A stretch of DNA of 64,000 bases, from contig NZ_CP016210.1 in NCBI RefSeq assembly GCF_001682385.1, positions 682,001 through 746,000 of the forward strand, in the 5' to 3' direction. Made by a program: the position numbers and the translations under genes. The stretch is from Azoarcus olearius. Lineage in GTDB: Bacteria > Pseudomonadota > Gammaproteobacteria > Burkholderiales > Rhodocyclaceae. Shown here one piece after another: positions 18,128-25,727 of this stretch. The notes under the pieces were generated by a model, which was not told the DNA's origin, did no database searches, and was given only the letters and a program-made list of their open reading frames with translations. The first letter of the stretch is position 1. Every line of letters begins with the position of its first letter.

Positions 18128-19510
18128 TCAGCGCCGCGCGAGGCGACGGACCGAGGCCGAGGCGTCGACGCGGCCTTCGCTGGCGAAGGACTCCAGGTTG
18201 GCCTCGATACGGTCGGGGTCGTACAGGTAGTTCACCATCATGCCCCACGACTGCTCGTGGCCCTTGTCGGCGGTGTCGGCGAGCCAGTTGAGGCGCTCGA
18301 CGCGGGCGCCGTTGCCGAGGTGAAAGCGGGCGACCGGATCCACGGGCTTGCCGTCGCGCGCGGCGTTGAGCAGGTAGTACGCGGCCACCCGCAGCAGGGG
18401 TTCGCGCAGCGCGCGCTGCAGTTGCGTGTCTGCCATCGCCTCCCGCGGCGCGCTCAGCAGGGCACGCAGCGCGGGCGCGTCAGGCCCTTCGATGCCGAGC
18501 GCGGCGAGGCGTTTCCAGTCGTTGGGCGTGAAGGCTTCGGCGAGCTGTTCGGGGTGGCGCCGCATCCAGCCCACCAGGCCCGGAATGGGCGACAGGGTGG
18601 CAAAGGTGTGCAGGCGCGGATAGTCGCGCTGCAGGTCTTCCACCACGCGCTTGAGCAGGAAGTTGCCGAAGGACACCCCGCGCAGGCCCGCCTGGGTGTT
18701 GCTGATCGAGTAGAAGATCGCGGCGCTGGCGCGCGCGGGGTCGGCCACGGGCGCGTTTTCGTCGAGCAGCTTCTGGACGTTGTCGGCAAGTTCCTCCACG
18801 AGCGCCACCTCGACGAAGATCAAGGGTTCGAGCGGCATCCGGGGGTGGAAGAACGCATAGCAGCGGCGGTCGGAGTCGAGCCGGTTCTTGAGGTCGCGCC
18901 ACGAGCGGATCTCATGGACCGCTTCGTACTGGACGAGCTTTTCGAGCAGCGCCGCGGGGGAGTTCCATGTGATGCGGGCGAGTTCGAGGAAGCCGACATC
19001 GAACCATGCTGCCAGGCGCGCCTCGAGTTCGCGGTCGAGCGGCTTGAGCAGCGGCTCGTCGGCGAGGAAGCGGAGCAGGTCGGCACGCAGATCGACCAGG
19101 AACTTGACGCCCTGCGGAATGGCGTTGAACTGGGTGAGGATGCGCAGGCGTTGGGAACGCATCGCCGCACGCAGCGCCGCTTCGGAGTCCCACTGGCGAT
19201 CGGTGCCGATGGCCGCCTGGTAGGCCTTGTGTGCGCTCGCCACCTTGGCGGGGTCGGGGCCGAATTCGAGCGCGATGATGCGCAGGAAGGCCAGGCGACC
19301 GCCGTCGTCCAGACTCAGATAGGTATCGGCGAGCCGGGCGGCGCGCTGGCGGGTGGATACTTCGCCGCCGCGGCCTTCGGCGCATTCGCGCAGTTGCTGG
19401 CGTATGCGTTCGAGCGTACGGACGGACGGTTCCCGGTTCCGGCCAGCCGCTTCGGCGACCATGGCGCGCACGCGCGACAGGCTTTTCGAGATGAGGCCGG
19501 TGGCAGACAT
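18128..19510 (-). CDS. Malonyl-CoA decarboxylase
   Basis: A 460-residue malonyl-CoA decarboxylase that turns malonyl-CoA into acetyl-CoA and CO2. The N-terminal helical domain (residues 1-190) precedes the GNAT-like catalytic domain with CYAFFHPRMPLEPLIFVEV, FYSISNTQAGLRGVSFGNF, the Ser of TLSPIPG and the His of FHLGNGARVERLNWLAD; the last two form the proposed Ser-His catalytic pair. It matches bacterial MatA-type enzymes in length. No malonyl-CoA synthetase or malonate transporter gene is adjacent, so it may act alone in malonyl-CoA homeostasis. Confidence 0.92.
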   Translation of the reverse strand: MSATGLISKSLSRVRAMVAEAAGRNREPSVRTLERIRQQLRECAEGRGGEVSTRQRAARLADTYLSLDDGGRLAFLRIIALEFGPDPAKVASAHKAYQAAIGTDRQWDSEAALRAAMRSQRLRILTQFNAIPQGVKFLVDLRADLLRFLADEPLLKPLDRELEARLAAWFDVGFLELARITWNSPAALLEKLVQYEAVHEIRSWRDLKNRLDSDRRCYAFFHPRMPLEPLIFVEVALVEELADNVQKLLDENAPVADPARASAAIFYSISNTQAGLRGVSFGNFLLKRVVEDLQRDYPRLHTFATLSPIPGLVGWMRRHPEQLAEAFTPNDWKRLAALGIEGPDAPALRALLSAPREAMADTQLQRALREPLLRVAAYYLLNAARDGKPVDPVARFHLGNGARVERLNWLADTADKGHEQSWGMMVNYLYDPDRIEANLESFASEGRVDASASVRRLARR

Positions 19511-19638
19511 TGCTCTGCTCTCCTCCAGCAGGACTTTCGTTTGCCACGATCATATCGCGTCCGCAAGCCGCTTGGGCTGCTTCCGGACGAGCGGAGGCGT
19601 AAGATCAATGCATTCCGCTTCCATCCCGGGAGGATCCG

Positions 19639-20313
19639 ATGCCGAATTCGCCGTTGCCCGTGTTGCCCTCGCCAGCGATGCTCGCTCTCCCCGTGGCACT
19701 TATCTATGCGGCATTCGCGGTGGCGTGGATCGTATATTCGGATCAGGTGATCGGAATCTGGGTGCGCGACCCCGACCGGCTGACCGACGTACAGACATTG
19801 AAGGGCATCGTTTTCGTGGTGGGCACCGCACTGATGCTGTGGGCGATGGTGCGTCGCGGTTACGCCCGGCAGGCCGAATTGCAGGAGGTGCTGCTGCGGC
19901 GGGAGGCCCGTTTGCGGATTGCGCTGCGCGCCACCGGCCTTGGTCTTTGGGATTATCTGGTGGAAAGCCGCGAAGTCGAATACGACGAGGAGGCCGCGCG
20001 CATGCTGGGTCGGCCGCCGGCGGCCTTTCGTGAGCCCGCCGAGGTGTGGCTCGGGCGCCTGCATCCGGATGACCGCGAGCCTTTCCGCCAGCGTTTCCGC
20101 GACTATCTCGAAGGGCGCAGCGAGCAATATGCGAGCGAGTTTCGGCTGGCTATGCCTAACGGCGAGTTTCGCTGGTTCAGCTCGGTGGGCCAGATCGTCG
20201 ATCGCGATGCGCAGGGCTTGCCTCTGAGGCTGATCGGGACCTACCTTGACATTACCGGGCGCCGGCGGTCGTCCGGTTCCAACGGGGTGTTGTCCGTGGA
20301 ACACACCACCTGA
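19639..20313 (+). CDS. Membrane-anchored orphan PAS-domain protein
   Basis: A 224-residue protein with two N-terminal helices (about 14-34 and 53-69) enclosing a short periplasmic loop, a short coil, then one PAS_3-type domain (residues 90-215) with LGLWDYLVESREVEYDEEAARMLG, the LHPDDR turn and IGTYLDITGRRR. A PAS domain ending in DITGRR normally leads into a kinase or GGDEF domain, but here the protein stops 17 residues later. It may be a stand-alone sensor subunit or a truncated remnant; no output domain is seen in any frame before the next gene. A ggagg site precedes the start. Confidence 0.7.
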   Translation: MPNSPLPVLPSPAMLALPVALIYAAFAVAWIVYSDQVIGIWVRDPDRLTDVQTLKGIVFVVGTALMLWAMVRRGYARQAELQEVLLRREARLRIALRATGLGLWDYLVESREVEYDEEAARMLGRPPAAFREPAEVWLGRLHPDDREPFRQRFRDYLEGRSEQYASEFRLAMPNGEFRWFSSVGQIVDRDAQGLPLRLIGTYLDITGRRRSSGSNGVLSVEHTT

Positions 20314-20379
20314 CCTGGCCCGGCCGGCATTCTTGCTGATGCGCACCGCTTATGCCATTGTGGCATCGGAGGTGCATGA

Positions 20380-20802
20380 ATGATCCTGATGCAGAAGATG
20401 TATTTGCCTGACGACCTCGCCGCGGTTCCCTTGCGCGTGATGCTGGCGATGCCGGAGCCCCTGTGCTGCGCGCACGTAACCCAGTATCTGGGCGAAGCGA
20501 CCGAAATCGAGGTCGTCGGCCGTACCGCGGCCGAAAGCGAGGCCATGCAACTCTTCTTCCGTCTGCGTCCCGACGTCACCGTGCTCGACTGGCGCATCGC
20601 CATGCATGAACCGGCCCGCCTGGTCGGGATGCTGAAGCGCGTCGCGCCAGGTGCCTGTGTGGTTTCCGTGGTGCCGGCGCTGGACTCCATGCCTGCCCGT
20701 GCCGCCCGCGCGCTGGGCGCCGACGAGGTCGTCACCTGCGACAGCCTGCCGCAGTGCCTCAGCACGCTGGCAGAACATCTGGAACGCGTCCGCCACCACT
20801 GA
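20380..20802 (+). CDS. Atypical receiver-like protein
   Basis: A 140-residue single domain resembling a response-regulator receiver: a first strand (LRVMLAMPEP), the strand with candidate phospho-Asp (DVTVLDWRI, near residues 65-70) and the end motif RALGADEVVTCDS. The acidic pair after the first strand and the usual Lys near the end are missing, so normal phosphorylation is doubtful. No DNA-binding or enzymatic output is attached. A ggagg ribosome site is 7 nt before the ATG. It lies 66 bp after the orphan PAS gene on the same strand and may work with it. Confidence 0.6.
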   Translation: MILMQKMYLPDDLAAVPLRVMLAMPEPLCCAHVTQYLGEATEIEVVGRTAAESEAMQLFFRLRPDVTVLDWRIAMHEPARLVGMLKRVAPGACVVSVVPALDSMPARAARALGADEVVTCDSLPQCLSTLAEHLERVRHH

Positions 20803-20821
20803 AGCGCGGCCCGCCCCTGCT

Positions 20822-21619
20822 TCAGCCGCGCGCGCGGGCGTGCGCAGCGTGTTTCAGGAGCGCGAGGCCCACGACGACCATGGGCACGCACAGCCACTGC
20901 GCGGTCGACAGCCCCGGTACCAGATCGCTGAAGATTCCCGGATCGGGCGTACGGAAGAACTCCGCGACGAAGCGAAGGCTGCCGTAGCCGATCAGGAATA
21001 CGGCCGACACCGCCCGCAGCGGGCGGGGCTTGGCGGCGAACACCCACACGATCGCGAACAGCAGCAGGCCTTCACCCGCTGCCTGGTACAGCTGCGACGG
21101 GTGGCGTGGCAGGGCATCCACCCACGGAAAGATCATCGCCCAGGGCAGGTCCGGCGACGCCGGCCGTCCCCACAGTTCGCCATTGATGAAGTTGCCGATA
21201 CGCCCGGCCGCGAGCCCGGTCGGCACCAGCGGGGCGATGAAGTCGGTGATCTGCCAGAAGCCCCGGCCGCTGCGTTGTCCGTACAGCCACATGGCGACGA
21301 GCACGCCGAGGAAGCCGCCGTGAAAACTCATGCCGCCCTTCCAGACGGCAAGGATCTCCGCGGGATGGGACAGGTAATAGCCGGGTTGGTAGAACAGCAC
21401 TTCGCCGAGGCGCCCGCCGATGATGACGCCCAGCACCCCGTAGAGCAGCAGGTCGTCGATCGCCTGCGCGTTCCAGCCGAGTTCGGGCCGCCGCCGCGCG
21501 TGCGCCCGCCCCAGCACCACGAAGAGCACGAAGGCCAGCAGGTACATCAGGCCGTACCAGCGCACTGCGACCGGACCCACCGCAATCGCGACCGGGTCGA
21601 ACTGGGGATGCACGAGCAT
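20822..21619 (-). CDS. lgt: Prolipoprotein diacylglyceryl transferase
   Basis: A 265-residue inner-membrane enzyme that attaches diacylglycerol from phosphatidylglycerol to the lipobox Cys of prolipoproteins. It has about seven helices, the conserved MSFHGGFLG and the Lgt signature [14 protein letters not shown] with its catalytic Arg. The start ATG at 21619 gives the family length. The YceH-family gene lies 13 bp upstream on the same strand. Lipoproteins in this window (NodT-like, OmpA-like) are natural substrates. Confidence 0.96.
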   Translation of the reverse strand: MLVHPQFDPVAIAVGPVAVRWYGLMYLLAFVLFVVLGRAHARRRPELGWNAQAIDDLLLYGVLGVIIGGRLGEVLFYQPGYYLSHPAEILAVWKGGMSFHGGFLGVLVAMWLYGQRSGRGFWQITDFIAPLVPTGLAAGRIGNFINGELWGRPASPDLPWAMIFPWVDALPRHPSQLYQAAGEGLLLFAIVWVFAAKPRPLRAVSAVFLIGYGSLRFVAEFFRTPDPGIFSDLVPGLSTAQWLCVPMVVVGLALLKHAAHARARG

Positions 21620-21632
21620 GATCGGCCCCGCT

Positions 21633-22313
21633 TCAGTCGAACTGCTGGCGGAAGGTGTCGAAGGCGGCGCGCAGTTCGGCCACTTCGGACCGCAGGCGCT
21701 GCACCTCCTCTTCCAGCTCGGCCAGTCGGCCGCGACCCGTGCCGCCGGCGGCAGCGCTGGCGAGGCCTTCTGCGGCAGCCTCCAGGGCTTCGGCGCCGCC
21801 CAGCAGATGCATGTGGCGGATCTCCTTGGTGCCGGGGGCACGCGGCAGCGCCGCTGCCATCGGGGGGTATTTTTCGCCCAGGTGTTCGAGTACCGCCTCT
21901 ACTGCGGCGATGTCGTCGAAGCGGTGCATGCGCTCGCTGCGGCTGCGCAGTTCGCCCGGCGTCTGCGGGCCGCGCAGCATCAGCAGCGCGAGCACGGCCT
22001 GCTCGGCAGGAGGGAGGGAGTGCCGCAGGCGCAGCTGGTGTTCGTACTTCGCGACCCGGCCGCCGGCCTGGTCGCGCCGCGATACCAGCCGCCGCGCAAG
22101 CAGGCTGTCGATCGCGGCCTGCACCTCGCCCTCGCTCAGTGCCATCACCGGTTCGCGCGCGGTGAGCTGGTTGCAGCCGGCGACCAGTGCGTTGACCGAC
22201 AGCGGGTAGGCGTCCGGCGTCAGGAAGGCTTTCTCGACGAGCACCCCGAGCACACGGATTTCAGCCGGGTCGAGGTCGAAGCTGGCATCGGGCGCTGCGG
22301 GGGTGGTATCCAT
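21633..22313 (-). CDS. YceH/DUF480 family protein
   Basis: A 226-residue protein with the YceH signature: [21 protein letters not shown] near the start, [16 protein letters not shown], then a second winged-helix repeat ([17 protein letters not shown]). A C-terminal coiled coil ([20 protein letters not shown]) ends the protein. Two winged-helix folds suggest nucleic-acid or protein binding, but the family's function is not established. The start at 22313 was preferred over one at 22388 because the extra residues are not family-like. Confidence 0.88.
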   Translation of the reverse strand: MDTTPAAPDASFDLDPAEIRVLGVLVEKAFLTPDAYPLSVNALVAGCNQLTAREPVMALSEGEVQAAIDSLLARRLVSRRDQAGGRVAKYEHQLRLRHSLPPAEQAVLALLMLRGPQTPGELRSRSERMHRFDDIAAVEAVLEHLGEKYPPMAAALPRAPGTKEIRHMHLLGGAEALEAAAEGLASAAAGGTGRGRLAELEEEVQRLRSEVAELRAAFDTFRQQFD

Positions 22314-22439
22314 GGTGTGTCCTGTGGGGCGGGAGGGGCGATGATAATGGAGCCGGCAATCCGTTGCGCGCGGCGGCGCGTACCGCACGCCCTCCGTTAA
22401 GATCGCGGAATATTCCCCGGGGCCTCAGGGCCGGTGTTG

Positions 22440-24548
22440 ATGCGGCGTTTTCTCTTCCTCCTCGTCCTCGCGCTGTCTGTTGGCGCCGCTGCCGCCGCGC
22501 ACTTGCTCCAGCCGGGCATGGCGAAGACCCTGCGATATGCCGTTTTCGACCAGTACCAGCGCTGGTTTCCGCGCCCGCCGTCGGCCGTCCCGGATGTGGT
22601 GGTGGTCGATATCGACGACGAGAGCCTTTCCCGGCTGGGGCAGTGGCCCTGGCCGCGGACCCGCTTTGCCGTGCTGCAGCGCCGGCTGGCGGAGGCAGGC
22701 GCGGTGGCGGTCGGGTTCGACATCCTGTTCGCCGAGCGCGATCGCAGTTCCCCTACGGTGCTGGCACGTGACCTCGCGCTGCCCCGCGCGCTGGCGCGGG
22801 AGCTTGACGCCCTGCCGGACCATGATGAGGTCTTTGCCGCCAGCCTTGGGGCGCCGCCCGCGGCGCTCGGTTTCGCCGTCGACCGCGAGAACGGTGGCGG
22901 CACGACCGGCGTGAAGTGGCCGTTCCGCATCGTGACGCGAGGCGTCGACGCGCTGCCGGTGACGGCGCAGGCCCACGCGGCGGTGATGCCCTTGCCCGGG
23001 CTGGCCGCTGCCGCGGCAGGGCTGGGCAGCATCAGCTTCGCTGCCGACGGGGATGGCGTGGTGCGCCGCGTACCCATGGTGATGCGGCTGGCCGACGGGT
23101 GGGTGCCGGCGCTCGATGCCGAATTGCTGCGGCTTGCGGGCGGCGGGCACAACCTCGTGCTGGAAGGCGAGGGCGGACAGCTTGCGGCGCTGCGGGTGGG
23201 CGCGCGGCGCCTGCCGGTCACGTCGGCCGGGGAAGCGTGGCTCCACTACGCTGCGGCGCCCGAGCAGCCGTTCCTGCCAGCGTGGCGGGTGCTGTCGGCC
23301 GATGCGCCGCTCGCCTCGCTGCAGGGGCGGATCGTGCTGGTGGGCAGCTCCGCCAAGGGCTTGCTGGATTTGCGTTTCAGTCCCTTGGGCGAGGTCGTGC
23401 CCGGGATCGAAATCCATGCCCAGGCCTTGCGCCAGGCACTGGCGGGGCGTTTTCCGGTGCGGCCCCAATGGGCGGAAGCGTTCGAGCTGCTGATGCTGCT
23501 TGCCGGCAGCCTTGGTGGCGTACTGGTGGCGCTGCGCCTGGCTGCGCTGCCGGCCGCGCTGTTCGCCGGCGGCGCGGCGCTTGCGATGCTCGGGGCGGGC
23601 GCAGCGGCGTTCGCCGGCGGGCGGCTTCTGCTCGATCCCGCGCTGCCGGTGTTGGCCACCCTGGTTGCGTCGGTCATGGCCGGCCTGGTTCGTTACCGGC
23701 GCCAGGAGAGCCGCCAGCGCTGGCTGCGTCAGGCCTTCGCGCGGTATCTGTCGCCCAATCTGGTGGACTACCTGGTGCGCCATCCGCAAGCCTTGAAGCT
23801 GGGCGGCGAGCGCTGCGTGTGCAGTTTCGTATTCACCGATCTTGCCGGCTACACCCGCCTGATCGAGAGCCTGGCGCCGGAACGCGCGGTGGGCCTGTTG
23901 AACGACTATCTCGAGGGCATGGTCGCCATCGCCTTCCGCCACCAGGGCACGCTCGACCGCATCGTCGGCGACGCGGTGGCGGTGCTGTTCTCGGCGCCGC
24001 TGGCGCAGCCCGACCACGCCCGCCGCGCGCTCGCCTGCGCCCTCGAGATGCACGCCTTCAGCGAGCGATATGCCGAAGGAGTGCGTGCGCAAGGCATCGC
24101 CTTCGGCCATACCCGCATCGGCGTGCATAGCGGCGAGGTGATCGTCGGCAACTTCGGCGGGCAGACGATGTTCGACTACCGCGCGCTCGGCGACCCGGTG
24201 AATACCGCGGCGCGGCTGGAGTCCGCCAACAAGTGGCTGGGTACGCGGATCTGCATCTCGGCGGCGGTGCGTGAGGCCTGTCCGGACGTGGCGGCGCGTG
24301 CCGTGGGCACGGTGCGGTTACAGGGCAAGAACAGTGCGCTGGCGGTGTTCGAACCACTGCCGGGCGCCGGTCAGCCGGACTCCGCCTACGATGCCGCGTT
24401 CGATCTGCTCGACCGGGCACCGGATGCCGCACAGGCGGCCTTCGCGCGCCTTGCGGCCGAACGTCCGGCAGACGGGCTGGTCGCGTTTCACCTGCAGCGC
24501 TTGCGGGCGGGCCACCGCGGCACGCTGATCGAGATGGGCTACAAGTAG
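22440..24548 (+). CDS. CHASE2-domain class III adenylate/guanylate cyclase
   Basis: A 702-residue membrane cyclase. After a signal-anchor helix comes an extracytoplasmic CHASE2 sensor (about residues 35-330; starts with VVVVDIDDESLSRLGQWPWP), three helices (about 345-415), a short linker and a class III cyclase domain (445-620). Catalytic features are FTDLAGYTRL (first metal Asp), IVGDAVAVLF (second metal Asp), and FDYRALGDPVNTAARLES around the base- and transition-state-binding residues. It probably makes cAMP in response to a periplasmic cue. The ATG at 22440 was taken; GTG 22434 and TTG 22437 are in frame. FecR and OmpA-like genes, common companions of CHASE2 cyclases, lie downstream in the opposite direction. 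Confidence 0.9.
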   Translation: MRRFLFLLVLALSVGAAAAAHLLQPGMAKTLRYAVFDQYQRWFPRPPSAVPDVVVVDIDDESLSRLGQWPWPRTRFAVLQRRLAEAGAVAVGFDILFAERDRSSPTVLARDLALPRALARELDALPDHDEVFAASLGAPPAALGFAVDRENGGGTTGVKWPFRIVTRGVDALPVTAQAHAAVMPLPGLAAAAAGLGSISFAADGDGVVRRVPMVMRLADGWVPALDAELLRLAGGGHNLVLEGEGGQLAALRVGARRLPVTSAGEAWLHYAAAPEQPFLPAWRVLSADAPLASLQGRIVLVGSSAKGLLDLRFSPLGEVVPGIEIHAQALRQALAGRFPVRPQWAEAFELLMLLAGSLGGVLVALRLAALPAALFAGGAALAMLGAGAAAFAGGRLLLDPALPVLATLVASVMAGLVRYRRQESRQRWLRQAFARYLSPNLVDYLVRHPQALKLGGERCVCSFVFTDLAGYTRLIESLAPERAVGLLNDYLEGMVAIAFRHQGTLDRIVGDAVAVLFSAPLAQPDHARRALACALEMHAFSERYAEGVRAQGIAFGHTRIGVHSGEVIVGNFGGQTMFDYRALGDPVNTAARLESANKWLGTRICISAAVREACPDVAARAVGTVRLQGKNSALAVFEPLPGAGQPDSAYDAAFDLLDRAPDAAQAAFARLAAERPADGLVAFHLQRLRAGHRGTLIEMGYK

Positions 24549-24583
24549 CCGGTCGTGGCGCGCAGGGACCGGCGCGGGGAGGC

Positions 24584-25180
24584 TCAGCGCACGGTGACTT
24601 CGACCCGGCGGTTGCGGGCTTCGTCGGTGTTGTCCGCGGTTGGAACCAGCAGGTTGCGTTCGCCGTGCGACGTGACGGTGATCTCGCGCGCCGTGACGCC
24701 GGCCGCTTCCAGCAGCTTGAGCACCGTGCGTGCGCGTACCAGCCCGAGCGCCTCGTTGTCGGCGTTGCTGCCCACCGTATCGGTATGGCCGATGATGGAG
24801 ATGTCCGGCGCCGGACGGGATCGCACTTGGGCCAGCACGCGCGGCAACTGGTTGCGCGATTCCGGCGTCAGGCGCGCGGCTGCGGTTTCGAAATACAGCA
24901 GGAAACTGGTTGGCGGTGGGGGGAGCGCGGCCATTGCCGGGCCAAAGTCGGAGGACAGGGTTTCCGGCGTCGTGGCGACCGGCGCGGGCGAGGCGGCAAG
25001 GCTGACGCCGTCCCCGGCACGCTCCACGACCTGGCGGCGGCCGTCGCTGCCTTCGACGATGACCTTGCCGGTGGAGCCGTCCGTGTTTTCGAGCAGGACC
25101 AGATAGGAGCGTGGGGCGCACCCGCTCAGCAAGGTGGCGAGGAGCAGGGCGATCGATGCGGCGCGCGCGTGCCGCCTCAT
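24584..25180 (-). CDS. OmpA-family lipoprotein
   Basis: A 198-residue outer-membrane lipoprotein: signal with lipobox LLSGC at residue 21, an unstructured linker, and a C-terminal OmpA domain (about 90-198) with LYFETAAARLTPES, IIGHTDTVGSNADNEALG and RNRRVEVTVR. The domain binds peptidoglycan through the Asp and Arg of these motifs. Its start overlaps the FecR-like stop as ATGA, so the two proteins are made together. Confidence 0.9.
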   Translation of the reverse strand: MRRHARAASIALLLATLLSGCAPRSYLVLLENTDGSTGKVIVEGSDGRRQVVERAGDGVSLAASPAPVATTPETLSSDFGPAMAALPPPPTSFLLYFETAAARLTPESRNQLPRVLAQVRSRPAPDISIIGHTDTVGSNADNEALGLVRARTVLKLLEAAGVTAREITVTSHGERNLLVPTADNTDEARNRRVEVTVR

Positions 25181-25620
25181 TCAGCCACCTTGACCAGGAA
25201 ACGGGTGCCGCGCACCCCGATGGTGGCGGTGGGCGTGCTGATCGTGACGGCCTCGGGCCGCAGCTTGGCGATGATGCCGGACACGAATTGCAGCGTGCCG
25301 CGCATGATGCGCGCGCCCAGCCGCAGCTGTTCGCTGGCGGGCGCGTAGGCGAATTCGTCCACGCTGATTTCAGTGTCCGGGCCGATCGCCATCATGGTGT
25401 TGTCCTTCAGCGTGAGGCCCAGGCTGCCATTGGCCCGCGTGCGGATGCGGTCGCCGGCAAAGACCGCGCTGCCTACATCGGCAGCCTGTTCGCCGCTACT
25501 CCCCACGATGACGGCGTCACCGCTCAAAGTCTTGACGTATCCTATCGGTGCTGCCTGGGCAAAGGCGCCGAAGCTGGCTGCGCAGAGGGCGCAGATCGAG
25601 ATGGTTTGGCGTAGGTTCAC
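25177..25620 (-). CDS. FecR-domain periplasmic protein
   Basis: A 147-residue protein with a signal peptide (ISICALCAASFGAFAQA) and one FecR domain: GYVKTLSGDAVIVGSSGE, the GDRIRTRANGSLGLTLKDNTMM strand pair and a terminal TPTATIGVRGTRFLVKV. Unlike FecR itself it has no cytoplasmic anti-sigma part. It starts with GTG at 25620 and overlaps the OmpA-like gene by 4 nt. It is divergent from the HD-GYP gene. Stand-alone FecR proteins are often linked to CHASE2 cyclases or peptidoglycan-bound OmpA proteins, as here. Confidence 0.88.
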   Translation of the reverse strand: MNLRQTISICALCAASFGAFAQAAPIGYVKTLSGDAVIVGSSGEQAADVGSAVFAGDRIRTRANGSLGLTLKDNTMMAIGPDTEISVDEFAYAPASEQLRLGARIMRGTLQFVSGIIAKLRPEAVTISTPTATIGVRGTRFLVKVAE

Positions 25621-25727
25621 GGCAGGCTCCGTCCATTGCCGTTGGCATTGACGCCTTTTACCCCGGCTGCGCGCAATGCGCAATCCCGGCGGCGGCGCGG
25701 GCGGACAGTGCGACCGAGGAGGCGCTG

